64,000 nt of DNA from UBA1422 sp041752735 (GCA_041752735.1 JBGSVW010000034.1:27955-91954); one strand, 5' to 3'. Shown: positions 17,588-26,703, counted from the first letter of the stretch. Notes: generated by a model from the sequence alone, not told the origin. Translations and numbers: made by a program.

Positions 17588-17966
17588 AAGGCATCTGTGT
17601 TTGCAGATGCCCACATCTTAAATAAAAGAGACTTTTACTGTGAAATTTGTCGAAAGTTCAGTAAAAATGTCCGATTTACTCAAAAAGCCACAGAAAGTAT
17701 ATGATATTGATGCTTTGTATTCAAATAGTTGGGTAAATCGTCGTATTTTTAGCAAAAAGCCACAGGAAATCTTAAATTATAGTGGTTTTGTAGGTGCAAA
17801 CTAAATATTTCTGTGGCTTTTTGAGATTTTCGTCGTTTTTTACTGAAATATTCTAAGGTAGCGTCTTTAATGTCTAATATTTCTGTGGCTTTTGAGATTT
17901 TAGCCTTTTTTTACTTAATTATTTGATTAAAAAACAAGAAGGCATCTGTGTTTGCAGATGCCCTCT
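17588..17966. repeat. Composite repeat cluster: four degenerate ~40-bp units between two hairpin repeats
   Basis: A 28-bp hairpin sequence (core GGCATCTG-TGTTTG-CAGATGCC) occurs at 17586-17613 and 17938-17965 in the same orientation. Between them lie four related units with the core CAAAAAGCCACAGAAAT: two on + (about 17656-17701 and 17733-17774) and two inverted (about 17805-17853 and 17876-17924). No ORF with credible coding character spans the region. Function unknown. Confidence 0.7.
17931..17966 (-). terminator. Probable terminator of groES-groEL
   Basis: On the - strand GGCATCTG-CAAACA-CAGATGCC is followed by TTCTTGTTTTTT. It lies about 150 bp past the groEL stop. A second copy with its own T-rich tail lies at 17580-17613. 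Confidence 0.7.
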
Positions 17967-17979
17967 TAATAACTGTTAT

Positions 17980-18100
17980 GTTGAGTTGAGTTGTGCTTGG
18001 TCGGATCGGGTTGGTTGGATTGGGTTGAGTTTGGTTGTGCTTGGTTGGATTGGGTTGAGTTTGGTTGTGCTTGGTCGGATTGGGTTGGTTGTTTGGATTT
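17980..18100. repeat. 30-bp GT-rich tandem repeat downstream of groEL
   Basis: Two full units of GTTGAGTTTGGTTGTGCTTG plus ten bases (18024-18053 and 18054-18083) differ at a single base and are flanked by diverged partial units on both sides. The G/T strand bias is extreme. The array starts 18 bp past the groEL stop codon. Confidence 0.8.
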
Positions 18101-18117
18101 GTTGACTTGGGGGATGA

Positions 18118-19761
18118 TTACATCATGCCGCCCATGCCTCCCATTCCGCCCATGCCGCCGGGAGGCATGCCCATGGCCGGCTCGTCGGACTTGGCATCAA
18201 CCACGCCGGCCTCGGTGGTCAGCAACATGGCTGATGCTGAGGCGGCATTTTGTAAGGCAGATCTTGTGACTTTGGCCGGATCCACAATACCGGCAGTAAT
18301 CATATCCATGTACTGCTCGTTGGCGGCGTTAAAGCCGGTGCCCGGTTTGCTGTTCTTGACTCTTGCGATCACGACGCTTCCTTCGAAGCCGGCGTTTTCT
18401 GCAATCTGTCTGACGGGTTCTTCCAGTGCTCTCATGATAATCATGGCACCGGTTTTGGCATCCCCGGACAGAGTCTTCACATATTTGGCAACTGCGGGGA
18501 TGGCGTTGGCCAGGGCCACGCCGCCGCCCGGAACGATTCCTTCTTCTACACCGGCTTTGGTGGAGTTGAGGGCATCTTCAATTCTGTGCTTTCTTTCTTT
18601 TAATTCAGTTTCGGTAGCGGCACCAACTTTGATCAGTGCAACACCGCCGGCCAGCTTGGCCAGTCTTTCCTGAAGTTTTTCTTTGTCGAATTCAGAAGTG
18701 GTGTCTTCCAGCATCTTCTTGATTTGAGCAACTCTGGCGTGAATGTCTTCTGCCAGACCAGCGCCATCAACGATGGTGGTGGTTTCCTTGTTTACTTTGA
18801 CCTTTGCAGCGGTTCCTAGCATGTCCAGGGTCGCTTCTTTTAGGTCATAGCCCACTTCTTCAGAAATCACGGTTCCGCCTGTAAGAACAGCCAAATCTTC
18901 CATCATGGCCTTTCTTCTTTCGCCGAATCCCGGTGCTTTGACGGCTACGCAGTCAAAGGTTCCGCGGAGCTTGTTGACAACGATGGTTGCCAGGGCTTCG
19001 CCTTCAATGTCTTCTGCAACAATCAAGAGCTTACGACCTTGCTGAACGACTTGCTCCAGCAGCGGCAACAGTTCCTGGATGTTGGAAATTTTCTTGTCGG
19101 TCAAAAGGATGCACGGATTTTCCAAAACGGCTTCCATTTTTTCGGGGTCATTGATCATGTAAGCGGAAAGATAGCCGCGGTCAAACTGCATGCCTTCTAC
19201 CACTTCCAGGGTGGTGCCCATGGATTTGGATTCTTCTACGGAAATGACGCCGTCTCGGCCAACTCTTTCCATGGCTTCTGCAATCAGGTCGCCGATGGCT
19301 TCGTCTGCGGAAGAAACCGCTGCCACCTGGGCAATGCTCTCTTTGTTCTCGACGATCTTAGCGCTTTCTTTGATGTAGTTGACTGCTACTTCAACGGCAC
19401 CCTGGATTCCTCTTTTGAGGACCATGGGGTTTGCACCAGCGGCTACATTTTTGAAGCCTTCTCTGATGATGATCTGTGCAAGCAGGGTTGCGGTGGTGGT
19501 TCCGTCGCCGGCCACGTCATTGGTTTTGGTGGCCACTTCTTTGACCAGCTGCGCGCCCATGTTTTCGGCAGGGTCGGCCAGCTCGATTTCTTTTGCGATG
19601 GTAACGCCGTCATTGGTGATCAGCGGACCGCCGAATTTTTTCTCCAATAATACGTTTCTGCCCTTGGGGCCCAATGTGATTTTAACTGTGTTGGCCAGCT
19701 GATCCACGCCGGACAATAGTTTCTTTCTGGCTTCTTCGCCAAAGTAAATGTCTTTTGCCAT
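18118..19761 (-). CDS. groL: Chaperonin GroEL (60 kDa)
   Basis: Chaperonin of 547 aa that folds proteins in the cytoplasm as a double ring with GroES. The N-terminus (MAKDIYFGEEARKKLLSGVDQLANTVKITLGPKGRN), the ATP-binding DGTTTATLL motif and the C-terminal GGMGGMGGMGGMM tail are all typical. Second gene of the CIRCE-regulated groES-groEL operon, 99 bp after groES. Confidence 0.99.
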   Translation of the reverse strand: MAKDIYFGEEARKKLLSGVDQLANTVKITLGPKGRNVLLEKKFGGPLITNDGVTIAKEIELADPAENMGAQLVKEVATKTNDVAGDGTTTATLLAQIIIREGFKNVAAGANPMVLKRGIQGAVEVAVNYIKESAKIVENKESIAQVAAVSSADEAIGDLIAEAMERVGRDGVISVEESKSMGTTLEVVEGMQFDRGYLSAYMINDPEKMEAVLENPCILLTDKKISNIQELLPLLEQVVQQGRKLLIVAEDIEGEALATIVVNKLRGTFDCVAVKAPGFGERRKAMMEDLAVLTGGTVISEEVGYDLKEATLDMLGTAAKVKVNKETTTIVDGAGLAEDIHARVAQIKKMLEDTTSEFDKEKLQERLAKLAGGVALIKVGAATETELKERKHRIEDALNSTKAGVEEGIVPGGGVALANAIPAVAKYVKTLSGDAKTGAMIIMRALEEPVRQIAENAGFEGSVVIARVKNSKPGTGFNAANEQYMDMITAGIVDPAKVTRSALQNAASASAMLLTTEAGVVDAKSDEPAMGMPPGGMGGMGGMGGMM

Positions 19762-19860
19762 TTATAGTTCCTCTCTTTCGTTTGTGTTCAGTTTCGTTGG
19801 GAGCTGCCCGGAAAATCCAGGCTCATGTTTTGCCGGGCGAGTTCGCGGGGCAAACTCTGG

Positions 19861-20142
19861 TTACCGGTCTACTGTGGCCAGAACGTCTTTCTGGCTCAGA
19901 ATGGTGTACTCTTCGCCCAGATATTTGACCTGGGTTCCGGCGTACTGGCTAAAGATGACGAAATCGCCAACTTTTAATTCCATTTTGTCGTCTTCTGTTC
20001 CGGGGCCAACTGCAACCACCTCAGCAATTTGGGGTTTCTCTTTGGCCTGCCCGGGAAGGACGATACCGCTCTGGGTTTTTTCCTCAGCTTCCAATCTTTT
20101 GATCACTACTTTTTCGCCTAAAGGCTTGATTCCAAAACTCAT
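19861..20142 (-). CDS. groES: Co-chaperonin GroES
   Basis: Lid of the GroEL chamber, 93 aa. It has the PLGEKVVIKRLEAEEKTQSGIVLPG start with mobile loop, and the GDFVIFSQYAGTQVKY segment. First gene of the operon, 118 bp downstream of a perfect CIRCE operator, so it is presumably repressed by HrcA. The ribosome site GGAGG precedes the ATG. Confidence 0.98.
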   Translation of the reverse strand: MSFGIKPLGEKVVIKRLEAEEKTQSGIVLPGQAKEKPQIAEVVAVGPGTEDDKMELKVGDFVIFSQYAGTQVKYLGEEYTILSQKDVLATVDR

Positions 20143-20259
20143 TTCTTTACCTCCGTTATATTGTAATTTTTAGTAGACTTCTTTAGGGGGCCGTAGCCCC
20201 ATTCCCATTTCGGCCTGCCCATAATTCATTGATATGGGCGGTTCCGACTTTAGGGATTA

Positions 20260-20286
20260 TTAGCACTCTTATTTCTAGAGTGCTAA
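20260..20286. promoter_or_regulatory. CIRCE operator (HrcA binding site)
   Basis: TTAGCACTC-N9-GAGTGCTAA is a perfect match to the CIRCE consensus, placed just downstream of the groES promoter. Confidence 0.97.
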
Positions 20287-20291
20287 ATACT

Positions 20292-20319
20292 ATTCTAATC
20301 ATTTATGCCCAAGTGTCAA
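20292..20319 (-). promoter_or_regulatory. Sigma-A promoter of groES-groEL
   Basis: On the - strand TTGACA and TAGAAT are separated by 16 bases; the CIRCE element starts a few bases after the -10. Confidence 0.8.
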
Positions 20320-20665
20320 GGGCTTTAATCAAAAAAAATTGTGTTTTTTGTGGTATGAGGGGAAAATAGGGTTGCGGCATCCGAATTTTCACTATGATGC
20401 CCCTATTTTTAGGTTGCTGTGAGTCAATTTTAGCATATTAAAGTGCTATTTTGGGGTATGATGGGCAAAATCTGGTATTTTGCTGTTTCTCAGCTGGTTT
20501 TCCTCTTTGCCAAGAGCAATTTCCCACTTTCCCATAAAGAAGCCCGGGCGTGATGCCCGGGCATTCCGTTTAAAGCTCATTTCAAATCATTACTCAATTC
20601 AAATCATTACTCAATTCAAATCATTTCTCATTTAGAGTCATTCCGAATGCTTTCGCCACAGCGCC
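20320..20665. other. Intergenic region with a terminator and 17-bp direct repeats
   Basis: No gene is seen. An imperfect stem-loop, AAAATAGGG..GGCAT / ATGCC..CCTATTTT (20362-20410), ends in a T-run on +. A GC-rich hairpin GCCCGGGC-GTGAT-GCCCGGGC (20542-20562), followed on - by TTCTTT, is the likely terminator of the gene ending at 20666. Three copies of a 17-bp repeat (TCAAATCATTACTCAAT and variants) fill about 20580-20631. Confidence 0.7.
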
Positions 20666-22993
20666 CTAGTCTTCCAGCACGTGGACGACTTCGCCTGTCT
20701 CGGCCTGGCGAATTTCCACCCGGCGGATTTTTCCACTGATGGTCTTGGGCAGGGTTTCCACAAATTCGATGACGCGAGGATATTTGTAAGGTGCGGTATG
20801 GCTTTTGACGTAGTCCTGAATTTCTTTTTTCAGGATGTCTGCTGCGACTTCGTCAGCCGGCGCAAAGCCTTTGGCCAGGACGATGGTGGCTTTCACCAGT
20901 TGTCCCCGCTCTCCTTCCAGGTCCGGGGTGCCGGTGACGGCGCATTCCAGAACGCTGGGGATTTCCATGAGAACGCTTTCCACTTCGAAGGGTCCGATGC
21001 GGTAGCCGGAGGACTTGATGATATCATCGGTCCGGCCCACATACCAGAAGTACCCGTCTTCATCCTGCCATGCCATATCACCGGAATGGTAGTAGTCGTC
21101 ATGCCAAACTTCCTGGGTTCGTTGGGGATCTCGATAGTACCCATAGAACAGCCCTTTGGCGTGTCCGTTTTTGGTGGATACCACGATTTCGCCTACTTCG
21201 CCGGTGTTGACCGATTGGCCGTCAGCACCCAGCAGGCGGATGTCATATCCCGGAGTAGGTTTGCCCATGGCCCCCGGTTTGGTTTCTGCACCAAGCAGGT
21301 TGGCGATGGTCAGGGTGGTTTCGGTTTGTCCGAAGCCTTCCATAATCTTCAGCCCGGTGGTGTGGAGAATCTGATTATAAACTTCCGGATTCAGCGCTTC
21401 ACCGGCGGTTGTGACGTACTTCAGGGAAGATAGGTCATACTTGCTCAGGTCTTCTTTGATGAAGAACCGGAACATGGTAGGCGGCGCGCAGAAGGTGGTG
21501 ATGTTGTATTTCTTGAACATGGGAAGCAGGTCAACCGGGTTGAACCGCTCGAAGTCGCAGGTAAATACCGCAGCTTCACAGAGCCATTGTCCATAGAGTT
21601 TTCCCCAGACCGCTTTGCCCCATCCGGTGTCGGAAATGGTAAAGTGGATGCCGTCTTCCATGACGTTGTGCCACCACTTGGCAGTCACAACGTGTCCCAG
21701 TGCATAGCAATAGCTGTGCTGGGCGATTTTGGGATAACCGGTGGTGCCGGAGGTAAAGAACATCAGCATGGGGTCGTCCTTGTTGGTCAGGACTCGTTCC
21801 AACTGGTCGGATTCTTTTTCGATCCCTTCGTCAAAACTGCTCCAGCCTTTGCGAGTGCCGTTTGCGATGCTAAAAATCTTCACGTCTGGAGATGTCTTGG
21901 CTGCGACTTCCGCCATTTCTGCGGCGGTGCCATACCCGGTGCAAATGATGGCTGAAACCCCTGCGGCATCGAATCGGTATTCGAAGTCCTTGGTGGCCAG
22001 CTGATCCGTTGCGGGAATGGCAATGGCGCCAAGCTTATGAAGGGCAACCATGGTATACCAGAATTGATAATGCCGGCGGAGTACCACCAGAACCCGGTCC
22101 CCTTTTTTGATGCCGAGACGGGTAAAATAGTTGGCGGTTTTGTTGGAGTATTTCTCCATTTCTCCGAAAGTGATCCGACGTTCTTCTCCGGAACCGGAAA
22201 CCCAAAGCATGGCCAGCTTGTCAGGTTTTTTGGCAGCAACCGCATCGACGCAGTCGTAACCGAAGTTGAAGTTGTCGGGAATGTCAAAGTCAATGGCCTT
22301 GAGATAGTTGTGCTCGTCCAAGGTCTCTTTGACGTATTTTTTGTAGACCCGGGTATCCGCCTTGCGAACCCGTTTGGCCTGTTCTTTTTCTTGCTTGTAA
22401 TCGGGCACATAGTCTTCATGCTCCGCCAGATTTCCCTGGATGACCACGGAAAGGAATTTACAGTCGTTTCCGCCCAGGGCAATCATGCCGTGCTTTTTGC
22501 TGCCGTCATAAAAAAGGCTGTCACCGGGCTTAAGGATTTCTACGTGCTCCTCGATCTGGAATTTCAAAATTCCTTCCAGAATGTAGTTGAACTCCTGACC
22601 GGCGTGGTGGGTCAGTTCGATGGGGGTGTTTTCCAGCTCTCTGCTGTACTTAGCAGTGACTACGAAAGGCTCTGCCAGACGATCACGAAGCAGGTATGCC
22701 AGATGGTCGTATTCGAAGCCTTCACGTCGTTTGATGGGCATCCCTTCCCCCGCACGGGAAAGGGTGTAACTGGTCAGTCTAGGTTCTTCGCCGGTGACCA
22801 GTTCAGCCAAGTCAATTTTAAATTTCTTGGCGCAGTTGTATAAAAAAGTAAAGCCCACATCTCCCAGTCCGTTTTCGATGGAAAGATATTCTGCAACGGT
22901 GGTGTCGGTGGTTTTGGCCATTTCCTCCACGGAAATACCCAGTTCTTCTCTCATATCTTTAAGGCGCTGTAATGTGGCGGATGAGATGGTCAT
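20666..22993 (-). CDS. HTH-cupin regulator fused to AMP-forming acyl-CoA synthetase
   Basis: Large protein of 775 aa with three parts. Residues about 5-65 form an XRE-type helix-turn-helix (LKDMREELGISVEEMAKTTDTTVAEYLSIENG). Residues about 110-190 form a cupin (HHAGQEFNYILEG, LKPGDSLFYDGSKKHG). Residues about 225-775 form an adenylate-forming acyl-CoA synthetase with FFTSGTTGYPK, GEGFGQTE-like EGFGQTETT, HSGDMAW and the C-terminal PKTISGKIRR lysine motif. It activates a fatty or branched acid to acyl-CoA with ATP, or works in reverse; the closest look is to medium-chain synthetases. The HTH-cupin half may bind DNA or the ligand. Last gene of the 2-oxoacid oxidation run, 88 bp after another synthetase. 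All catalytic motifs are intact; the same fusion occurs elsewhere in Clostridia to my recollection. Confidence 0.92.
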   Translation of the reverse strand: MTISSATLQRLKDMREELGISVEEMAKTTDTTVAEYLSIENGLGDVGFTFLYNCAKKFKIDLAELVTGEEPRLTSYTLSRAGEGMPIKRREGFEYDHLAYLLRDRLAEPFVVTAKYSRELENTPIELTHHAGQEFNYILEGILKFQIEEHVEILKPGDSLFYDGSKKHGMIALGGNDCKFLSVVIQGNLAEHEDYVPDYKQEKEQAKRVRKADTRVYKKYVKETLDEHNYLKAIDFDIPDNFNFGYDCVDAVAAKKPDKLAMLWVSGSGEERRITFGEMEKYSNKTANYFTRLGIKKGDRVLVVLRRHYQFWYTMVALHKLGAIAIPATDQLATKDFEYRFDAAGVSAIICTGYGTAAEMAEVAAKTSPDVKIFSIANGTRKGWSSFDEGIEKESDQLERVLTNKDDPMLMFFTSGTTGYPKIAQHSYCYALGHVVTAKWWHNVMEDGIHFTISDTGWGKAVWGKLYGQWLCEAAVFTCDFERFNPVDLLPMFKKYNITTFCAPPTMFRFFIKEDLSKYDLSSLKYVTTAGEALNPEVYNQILHTTGLKIMEGFGQTETTLTIANLLGAETKPGAMGKPTPGYDIRLLGADGQSVNTGEVGEIVVSTKNGHAKGLFYGYYRDPQRTQEVWHDDYYHSGDMAWQDEDGYFWYVGRTDDIIKSSGYRIGPFEVESVLMEIPSVLECAVTGTPDLEGERGQLVKATIVLAKGFAPADEVAADILKKEIQDYVKSHTAPYKYPRVIEFVETLPKTISGKIRRVEIRQAETGEVVHVLED

Positions 22994-23081
22994 TGATTTC
23001 CTCCTTGTGGGATGTGCTTTGCTATGGCTTGGAAGTTCGGCGTTGGCGGGGTGCTCGGTTTAAGACGGGCGCCCGGAGGGC

Positions 23082-24740
23082 TTATGCCGTTTCAATGTTG
23101 GCTTCATCAGCCAAATTCAGGGACTCGATGGCCTGCTGCCTTAGCAGGTACTTTTGGATTTTGCCACTGGCCGTGGTGGGGAACTCCGATACGAACAAAA
23201 CGTATTTGGGTGCCTTGTGGCGAGCCAGGTTGTTGCTGACAAAATTCGTAATTTCCTCTTCAGGGACTTCCATTCGATCCTTGAGAATGACAAAGGCGCA
23301 GACTTCCTCACCATATTTCCGAGAGGGCACACCCACCACGGAAACGTCCCGGACAGCCGGGTGACGATAAATCTGGTCTTCGATTTCTTTGGGAAAAAGG
23401 TTCTCGCCGCCACGGATGATGGTGTCTTTGATCCGTCCGGTGATTTTGTAGTATCCATCTTCATCGCGAACTGCCAGGTCTCCGGTGTGGAGCCAGCCGT
23501 CTCGGTCAATGGCCGCCGCAGTGGCGTCTGGATTTTTGTAGTATCCCTTCATGATGTTGTAACCTCGGACGCAAAATTCGCCGGCAACCCCATTGGGTAC
23601 TTCATTGTTATTTTCATCCACCACCTTGGTTTCCATGTTGGGCAAGGTACGTCCAACGGTGTGAACCCGTTTTTCGATGCTGTCGTCCACGGTGGTCTGG
23701 GCGCAAACCGGTGCGGCTTCCGTCAACCCGAAGGCGATGGTGATTTCTTTCATGTTCATTTTATCTACCACGTCCTGCATGACCTTGATGGGACAGGGAG
23801 ATCCTGCCATGATGCCGGTTCGCAGGGAGGAATAATCGTACAGGGCGAAGTCCCGGTGTTCCAGCATGCCGATGAACATGGTGGGCACGCCGTGAACTGC
23901 AGTGCACCGTTCATACTCAATGGTATGCATGACTTTCATGGGGGTGTACCAAAGCAAAGGCAACATGGTGGCGCCGTGGGACACAGCGGCCAAAATGGCC
24001 AGCACCAGACCAAAGCAATGGAAGAAAGGCACAGGAATGCACAGCCGATCTTCTTCGGTGAACCGCATGCAGTCGCCAATGGAAATGCCGTTGTTGACGA
24101 TGTTCTTGTGGGTCAGCATAACGCCTTTTGGAAATCCGGTGGTGCCGGAAGTGTATTGCATGTTGATGACGTCATCGGGATGGCAAGCATCCTTGGCGTG
24201 CTGGTATTCTTTGTCGGAAATTAAAATGCCGAAGTGTTTGATCTCATTCCAGTGGTACATCCCGGTGTACCAGTTGTCAAAGGAAACCACTGCCTTCAGA
24301 TGAGGCAGGTTGTCGGATTCCAGCTTTCCTTTTTCACAAAAATTCAGCTCCGGGCAAACCTGATATATGATTTTCTCGCAGTCCACGTCTTTGATGCCGT
24401 CGCAGATAAACAGCATTTTGCTGTCTGACTGCTTCAGCAGGTATTCCAGCTCGGCGGCTTTGTAGTTGGTGTTGACGGTGACCAGCACCACCCCGATTTT
24501 GGCGGTGGCGAAAAGCAGCACCAGCCACTGGGGATAGTTGGTGGCCCAAACTGCCACATGGTCGCCCTTCTTAATGCCCATGCCCAAAAGGCCCCTGGCA
24601 ATCCGGTCGACTTTGACGTTCAGCTCATAATAGGTTTTGTCGTACTTCATTTCGATGTACTTCACCGCCTGGTGCATGGGAAACTTTTGCACGGTTTCTT
24701 CAAACATCTGGCCGACAGTGATATTTCTCACTTCGCTCAT
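23082..24740 (-). CDS. AMP-binding acyl-CoA synthetase
   Basis: Adenylate-forming CoA ligase of 552 aa. It shows MQYTSGTTGFPKGVMLTH (ATP loop), AFGLTEAAP, LHTGDLAVRDEDGY and the C-terminal TASGKIQKY lysine motif. It resembles the fatty-acid/propionate-type synthetases. It sits between ilvE upstream and the HTH-cupin synthetase downstream on the same strand, so branched short-chain acids (isobutyrate, isovalerate, 2-methylbutyrate) are likely substrates. Direction in vivo is uncertain: activation of acids, or, if pyrophosphate is available, ATP formation from acyl-CoA. Exact specificity is not readable. Confidence 0.93.
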   Translation of the reverse strand: MSEVRNITVGQMFEETVQKFPMHQAVKYIEMKYDKTYYELNVKVDRIARGLLGMGIKKGDHVAVWATNYPQWLVLLFATAKIGVVLVTVNTNYKAAELEYLLKQSDSKMLFICDGIKDVDCEKIIYQVCPELNFCEKGKLESDNLPHLKAVVSFDNWYTGMYHWNEIKHFGILISDKEYQHAKDACHPDDVINMQYTSGTTGFPKGVMLTHKNIVNNGISIGDCMRFTEEDRLCIPVPFFHCFGLVLAILAAVSHGATMLPLLWYTPMKVMHTIEYERCTAVHGVPTMFIGMLEHRDFALYDYSSLRTGIMAGSPCPIKVMQDVVDKMNMKEITIAFGLTEAAPVCAQTTVDDSIEKRVHTVGRTLPNMETKVVDENNNEVPNGVAGEFCVRGYNIMKGYYKNPDATAAAIDRDGWLHTGDLAVRDEDGYYKITGRIKDTIIRGGENLFPKEIEDQIYRHPAVRDVSVVGVPSRKYGEEVCAFVILKDRMEVPEEEITNFVSNNLARHKAPKYVLFVSEFPTTASGKIQKYLLRQQAIESLNLADEANIETA

Positions 24741-24812
24741 AAAGATTCTCCTTAAAATATTGATTCGCCATTTTCCGGATTGATTCCTTCAATGGGTTGA
24801 TTCATCTGATTG

Positions 24813-25883
24813 TTATTTGACTTCGACGGTCCAGCGCATGTCATCCGGGTTCTTACCGGTTTGGATGCCATAAAGGGTGTCGTATAAATCCTGTGCGATG
24901 GGACCGACTTCGTTGTTGTTGATGGTGACGCATTCGTCGTTGTAGCAAAGGGTGCCCACTGGGCTGATGACCGCTGCGGTGCCTGAGGCAAAGACTTCAT
25001 TGAGTCTGCCGGCTCTGGCTGCGGTATACACATCGTCAATTGACAATCTTTGCTCGGTGACTTTGATTCCCTTTTTCTTCAGCAGGGCAATGACGGAATT
25101 CCTTGTGATACCGGGGAGAATGGTGCCGCCCAAAGGCGCGGTAACCACTTCGCCGTCAATGACAAAGAATGCATTGGACGTACCGATTTCTTCCACGAAT
25201 TTGCGTTGTACCGCATCTAGCCACAGCACCTGGTCATAGCCTTTTTTGGCTGCAACCACCTGGGCTTTGAGGCTGGCCGCATAGTTGCCACCGCACTTGA
25301 TTTCTCCGGTGCCGCCGATGGCCGCACGGACAAATTTATCTTCCACATAAATCTTGGTGGGCTTCAGGCCTGAAGCATAGTAAGGACCCACAGGACTTAG
25401 GATGATGATGAATTGATAATGGTTGGAGGGCCGAACGCCTACGAAAGGTTCGTCTGCAATCATGAAAGGACGGATGTAAAGGGAAGTGCCTTCTGCTTGT
25501 GGAATCCATTCTTTATCGATGGAAACCAGGGCTTGCACCGCTTTGACATACATCTGTGGATGAATGGTGGGCATGCAAAGGCGATCCGCACTGCGGTTTA
25601 ACCTTTGGGCATTCATTTCCGGGCGGAACAACAGGATTCTGCCGTCCGGGGTTTTGTAGGCCTTCATGCCTTCGAACATGACCTGGGCGTAATGGAAACA
25701 CACCGTAGCCGGATCCAAAGACAATGGACCATACGGTACAATTCTGGCATCATGCCAGCCTTTGTCCGTTTCCCAATCCATGATAAACATATGGTCGGTG
25801 AATTCCACACCAAACTTCAGCGTATCTTCGTCGGGTCTTTTTTTGGGGTTTGTGGTCTTTGTGATTGTAAAATCTGCACTCAT
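24813..25883 (-). CDS. ilvE: Branched-chain amino acid aminotransferase
   Basis: Fold-type IV PLP aminotransferase of 356 aa, the longer BCAT type also found in eukaryotes. Features are FEGMKAY near residue 80, the PLP lysine in CGGNYAASLKAQ region context and EIGTSNAFFV, and the GTAAVISPVG glycine loop near the C-terminus. It interconverts Leu, Ile and Val with their 2-oxo acids. It lies in the same run as a four-subunit 2-oxoacid:ferredoxin oxidoreductase, so it probably supplies that enzyme with branched 2-oxo acids. The start follows AAGGAGGAAGC. Confidence 0.95.
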   Translation of the reverse strand: MSADFTITKTTNPKKRPDEDTLKFGVEFTDHMFIMDWETDKGWHDARIVPYGPLSLDPATVCFHYAQVMFEGMKAYKTPDGRILLFRPEMNAQRLNRSADRLCMPTIHPQMYVKAVQALVSIDKEWIPQAEGTSLYIRPFMIADEPFVGVRPSNHYQFIIILSPVGPYYASGLKPTKIYVEDKFVRAAIGGTGEIKCGGNYAASLKAQVVAAKKGYDQVLWLDAVQRKFVEEIGTSNAFFVIDGEVVTAPLGGTILPGITRNSVIALLKKKGIKVTEQRLSIDDVYTAARAGRLNEVFASGTAAVISPVGTLCYNDECVTINNNEVGPIAQDLYDTLYGIQTGKNPDDMRWTVEVK

Positions 25884-25903
25884 GATTGCTTCCTCCTTCG
25901 GAA

Positions 25904-26674
25904 TTATCTCTGCAGCCAGGTCGGCCGCATGTACAATTTAATGGGGTAGATGTTCAGCTTTAGGTTCCGTCTTTCCACTTCTTCGGTCAGCGGCTTCACC
26001 AGGTTTTGGCGGCAGCTGTCAAAAAGGAGAGGGACACCCATGGCTTCGCTGATTTCTTTGCAAAGCGCATGGCCTTTGATGATATCTTCCACAGTGGTTT
26101 CGTTGAGCATATGGGTGTTGTTGATTAGCCCGGCAAACGGGATACCCGTCTCCAAGGTGATGCTGTTGATATGGTCCACCGTATTTCTGAAGTTGTCGGT
26201 TTCCGGTCGGTTGACGTTGACCACACAAAGCATTTGACTGTCTTTTTCAACCAGATATTTTTTGTACTGGATCAGGAGCATGGCTCCTGTATTATTCCCG
26301 CCCACATCCAAAATGGTGCGGCACCGGTTGTTCTGCAGTGGCGCCATGATTCTGGGAGAAACCGCCGGCAGGTCTTCGGTGATGTCCATTTCAAAGGTGT
26401 TGCTGATGATGTCGATCTCGTTTTTGGTGAACAGGCTTTTTCGCTCCCGGCTTCGAAAATATGGGTTGGCGATATCCAGGTCGCATATGGTTACCTTGCA
26501 AAAGGGAAGAATGTCTTCGGGAAAATTTTCTTCCAGGCGAAGCCGGTCCAGCCGAGCTTTGGCATCCATGGCAAGATTCACGGCCAGTTCGGTTTTCCCG
26601 CTGCCGTAATGTCCTACCAGGGCGGTGACTCGAGTCAGTTGGTCTATGATACGATCGGTATTGGTATTATTCAT
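25904..26674 (-). CDS. P-loop ATPase associated with 2-oxoacid:ferredoxin oxidoreductase genes
   Basis: Protein of 256 aa with a Walker A motif GHYGSGKTE right at the start (about residues 22-30), a TICDLDIANPYFRSRE segment with the D-L-D of MinD/NifH-like deviant P-loop proteins, and ILDVGGNNTGA as a Walker B-like strand. It resembles nucleotide-binding proteins placed beside oxidoreductases in Clostridia. The role is unknown: possibly cluster or cofactor insertion, or regulation of the complex. It follows the gamma subunit by 29 bp and precedes ilvE by 20 bp, so it is certainly co-transcribed with them. Confidence 0.75.
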   Translation of the reverse strand: MNNTNTDRIIDQLTRVTALVGHYGSGKTELAVNLAMDAKARLDRLRLEENFPEDILPFCKVTICDLDIANPYFRSRERKSLFTKNEIDIISNTFEMDITEDLPAVSPRIMAPLQNNRCRTILDVGGNNTGAMLLIQYKKYLVEKDSQMLCVVNVNRPETDNFRNTVDHINSITLETGIPFAGLINNTHMLNETTVEDIIKGHALCKEISEAMGVPLLFDSCRQNLVKPLTEEVERRNLKLNIYPIKLYMRPTWLQR

Positions 26675-26703
26675 TGGGTACTCTTTCCGGTTATATCTAG
26701 ATT

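Noticed and set aside
17586..17966. CRISPR-like array between metY and groEL
   Set aside because: Only four diverged units, in two orientations, with uneven spacing and no cas genes; repeats are not direct and equal in length.
18065..18673. Open frame on + opposite groEL
   Set aside because: Mirror of a highly biased groEL frame; no ribosome site or recognisable protein.
19039..19650. 203-codon + ORF opposite groEL
   Set aside because: Shadow frame of groEL with Phe/Gly/His-rich composition typical of antisense frames.
23154..24224. 356-codon + ORF opposite the acyl-CoA synthetase
   Set aside because: Antisense shadow of a high-confidence gene; His/Gly/Val-rich with no domain.
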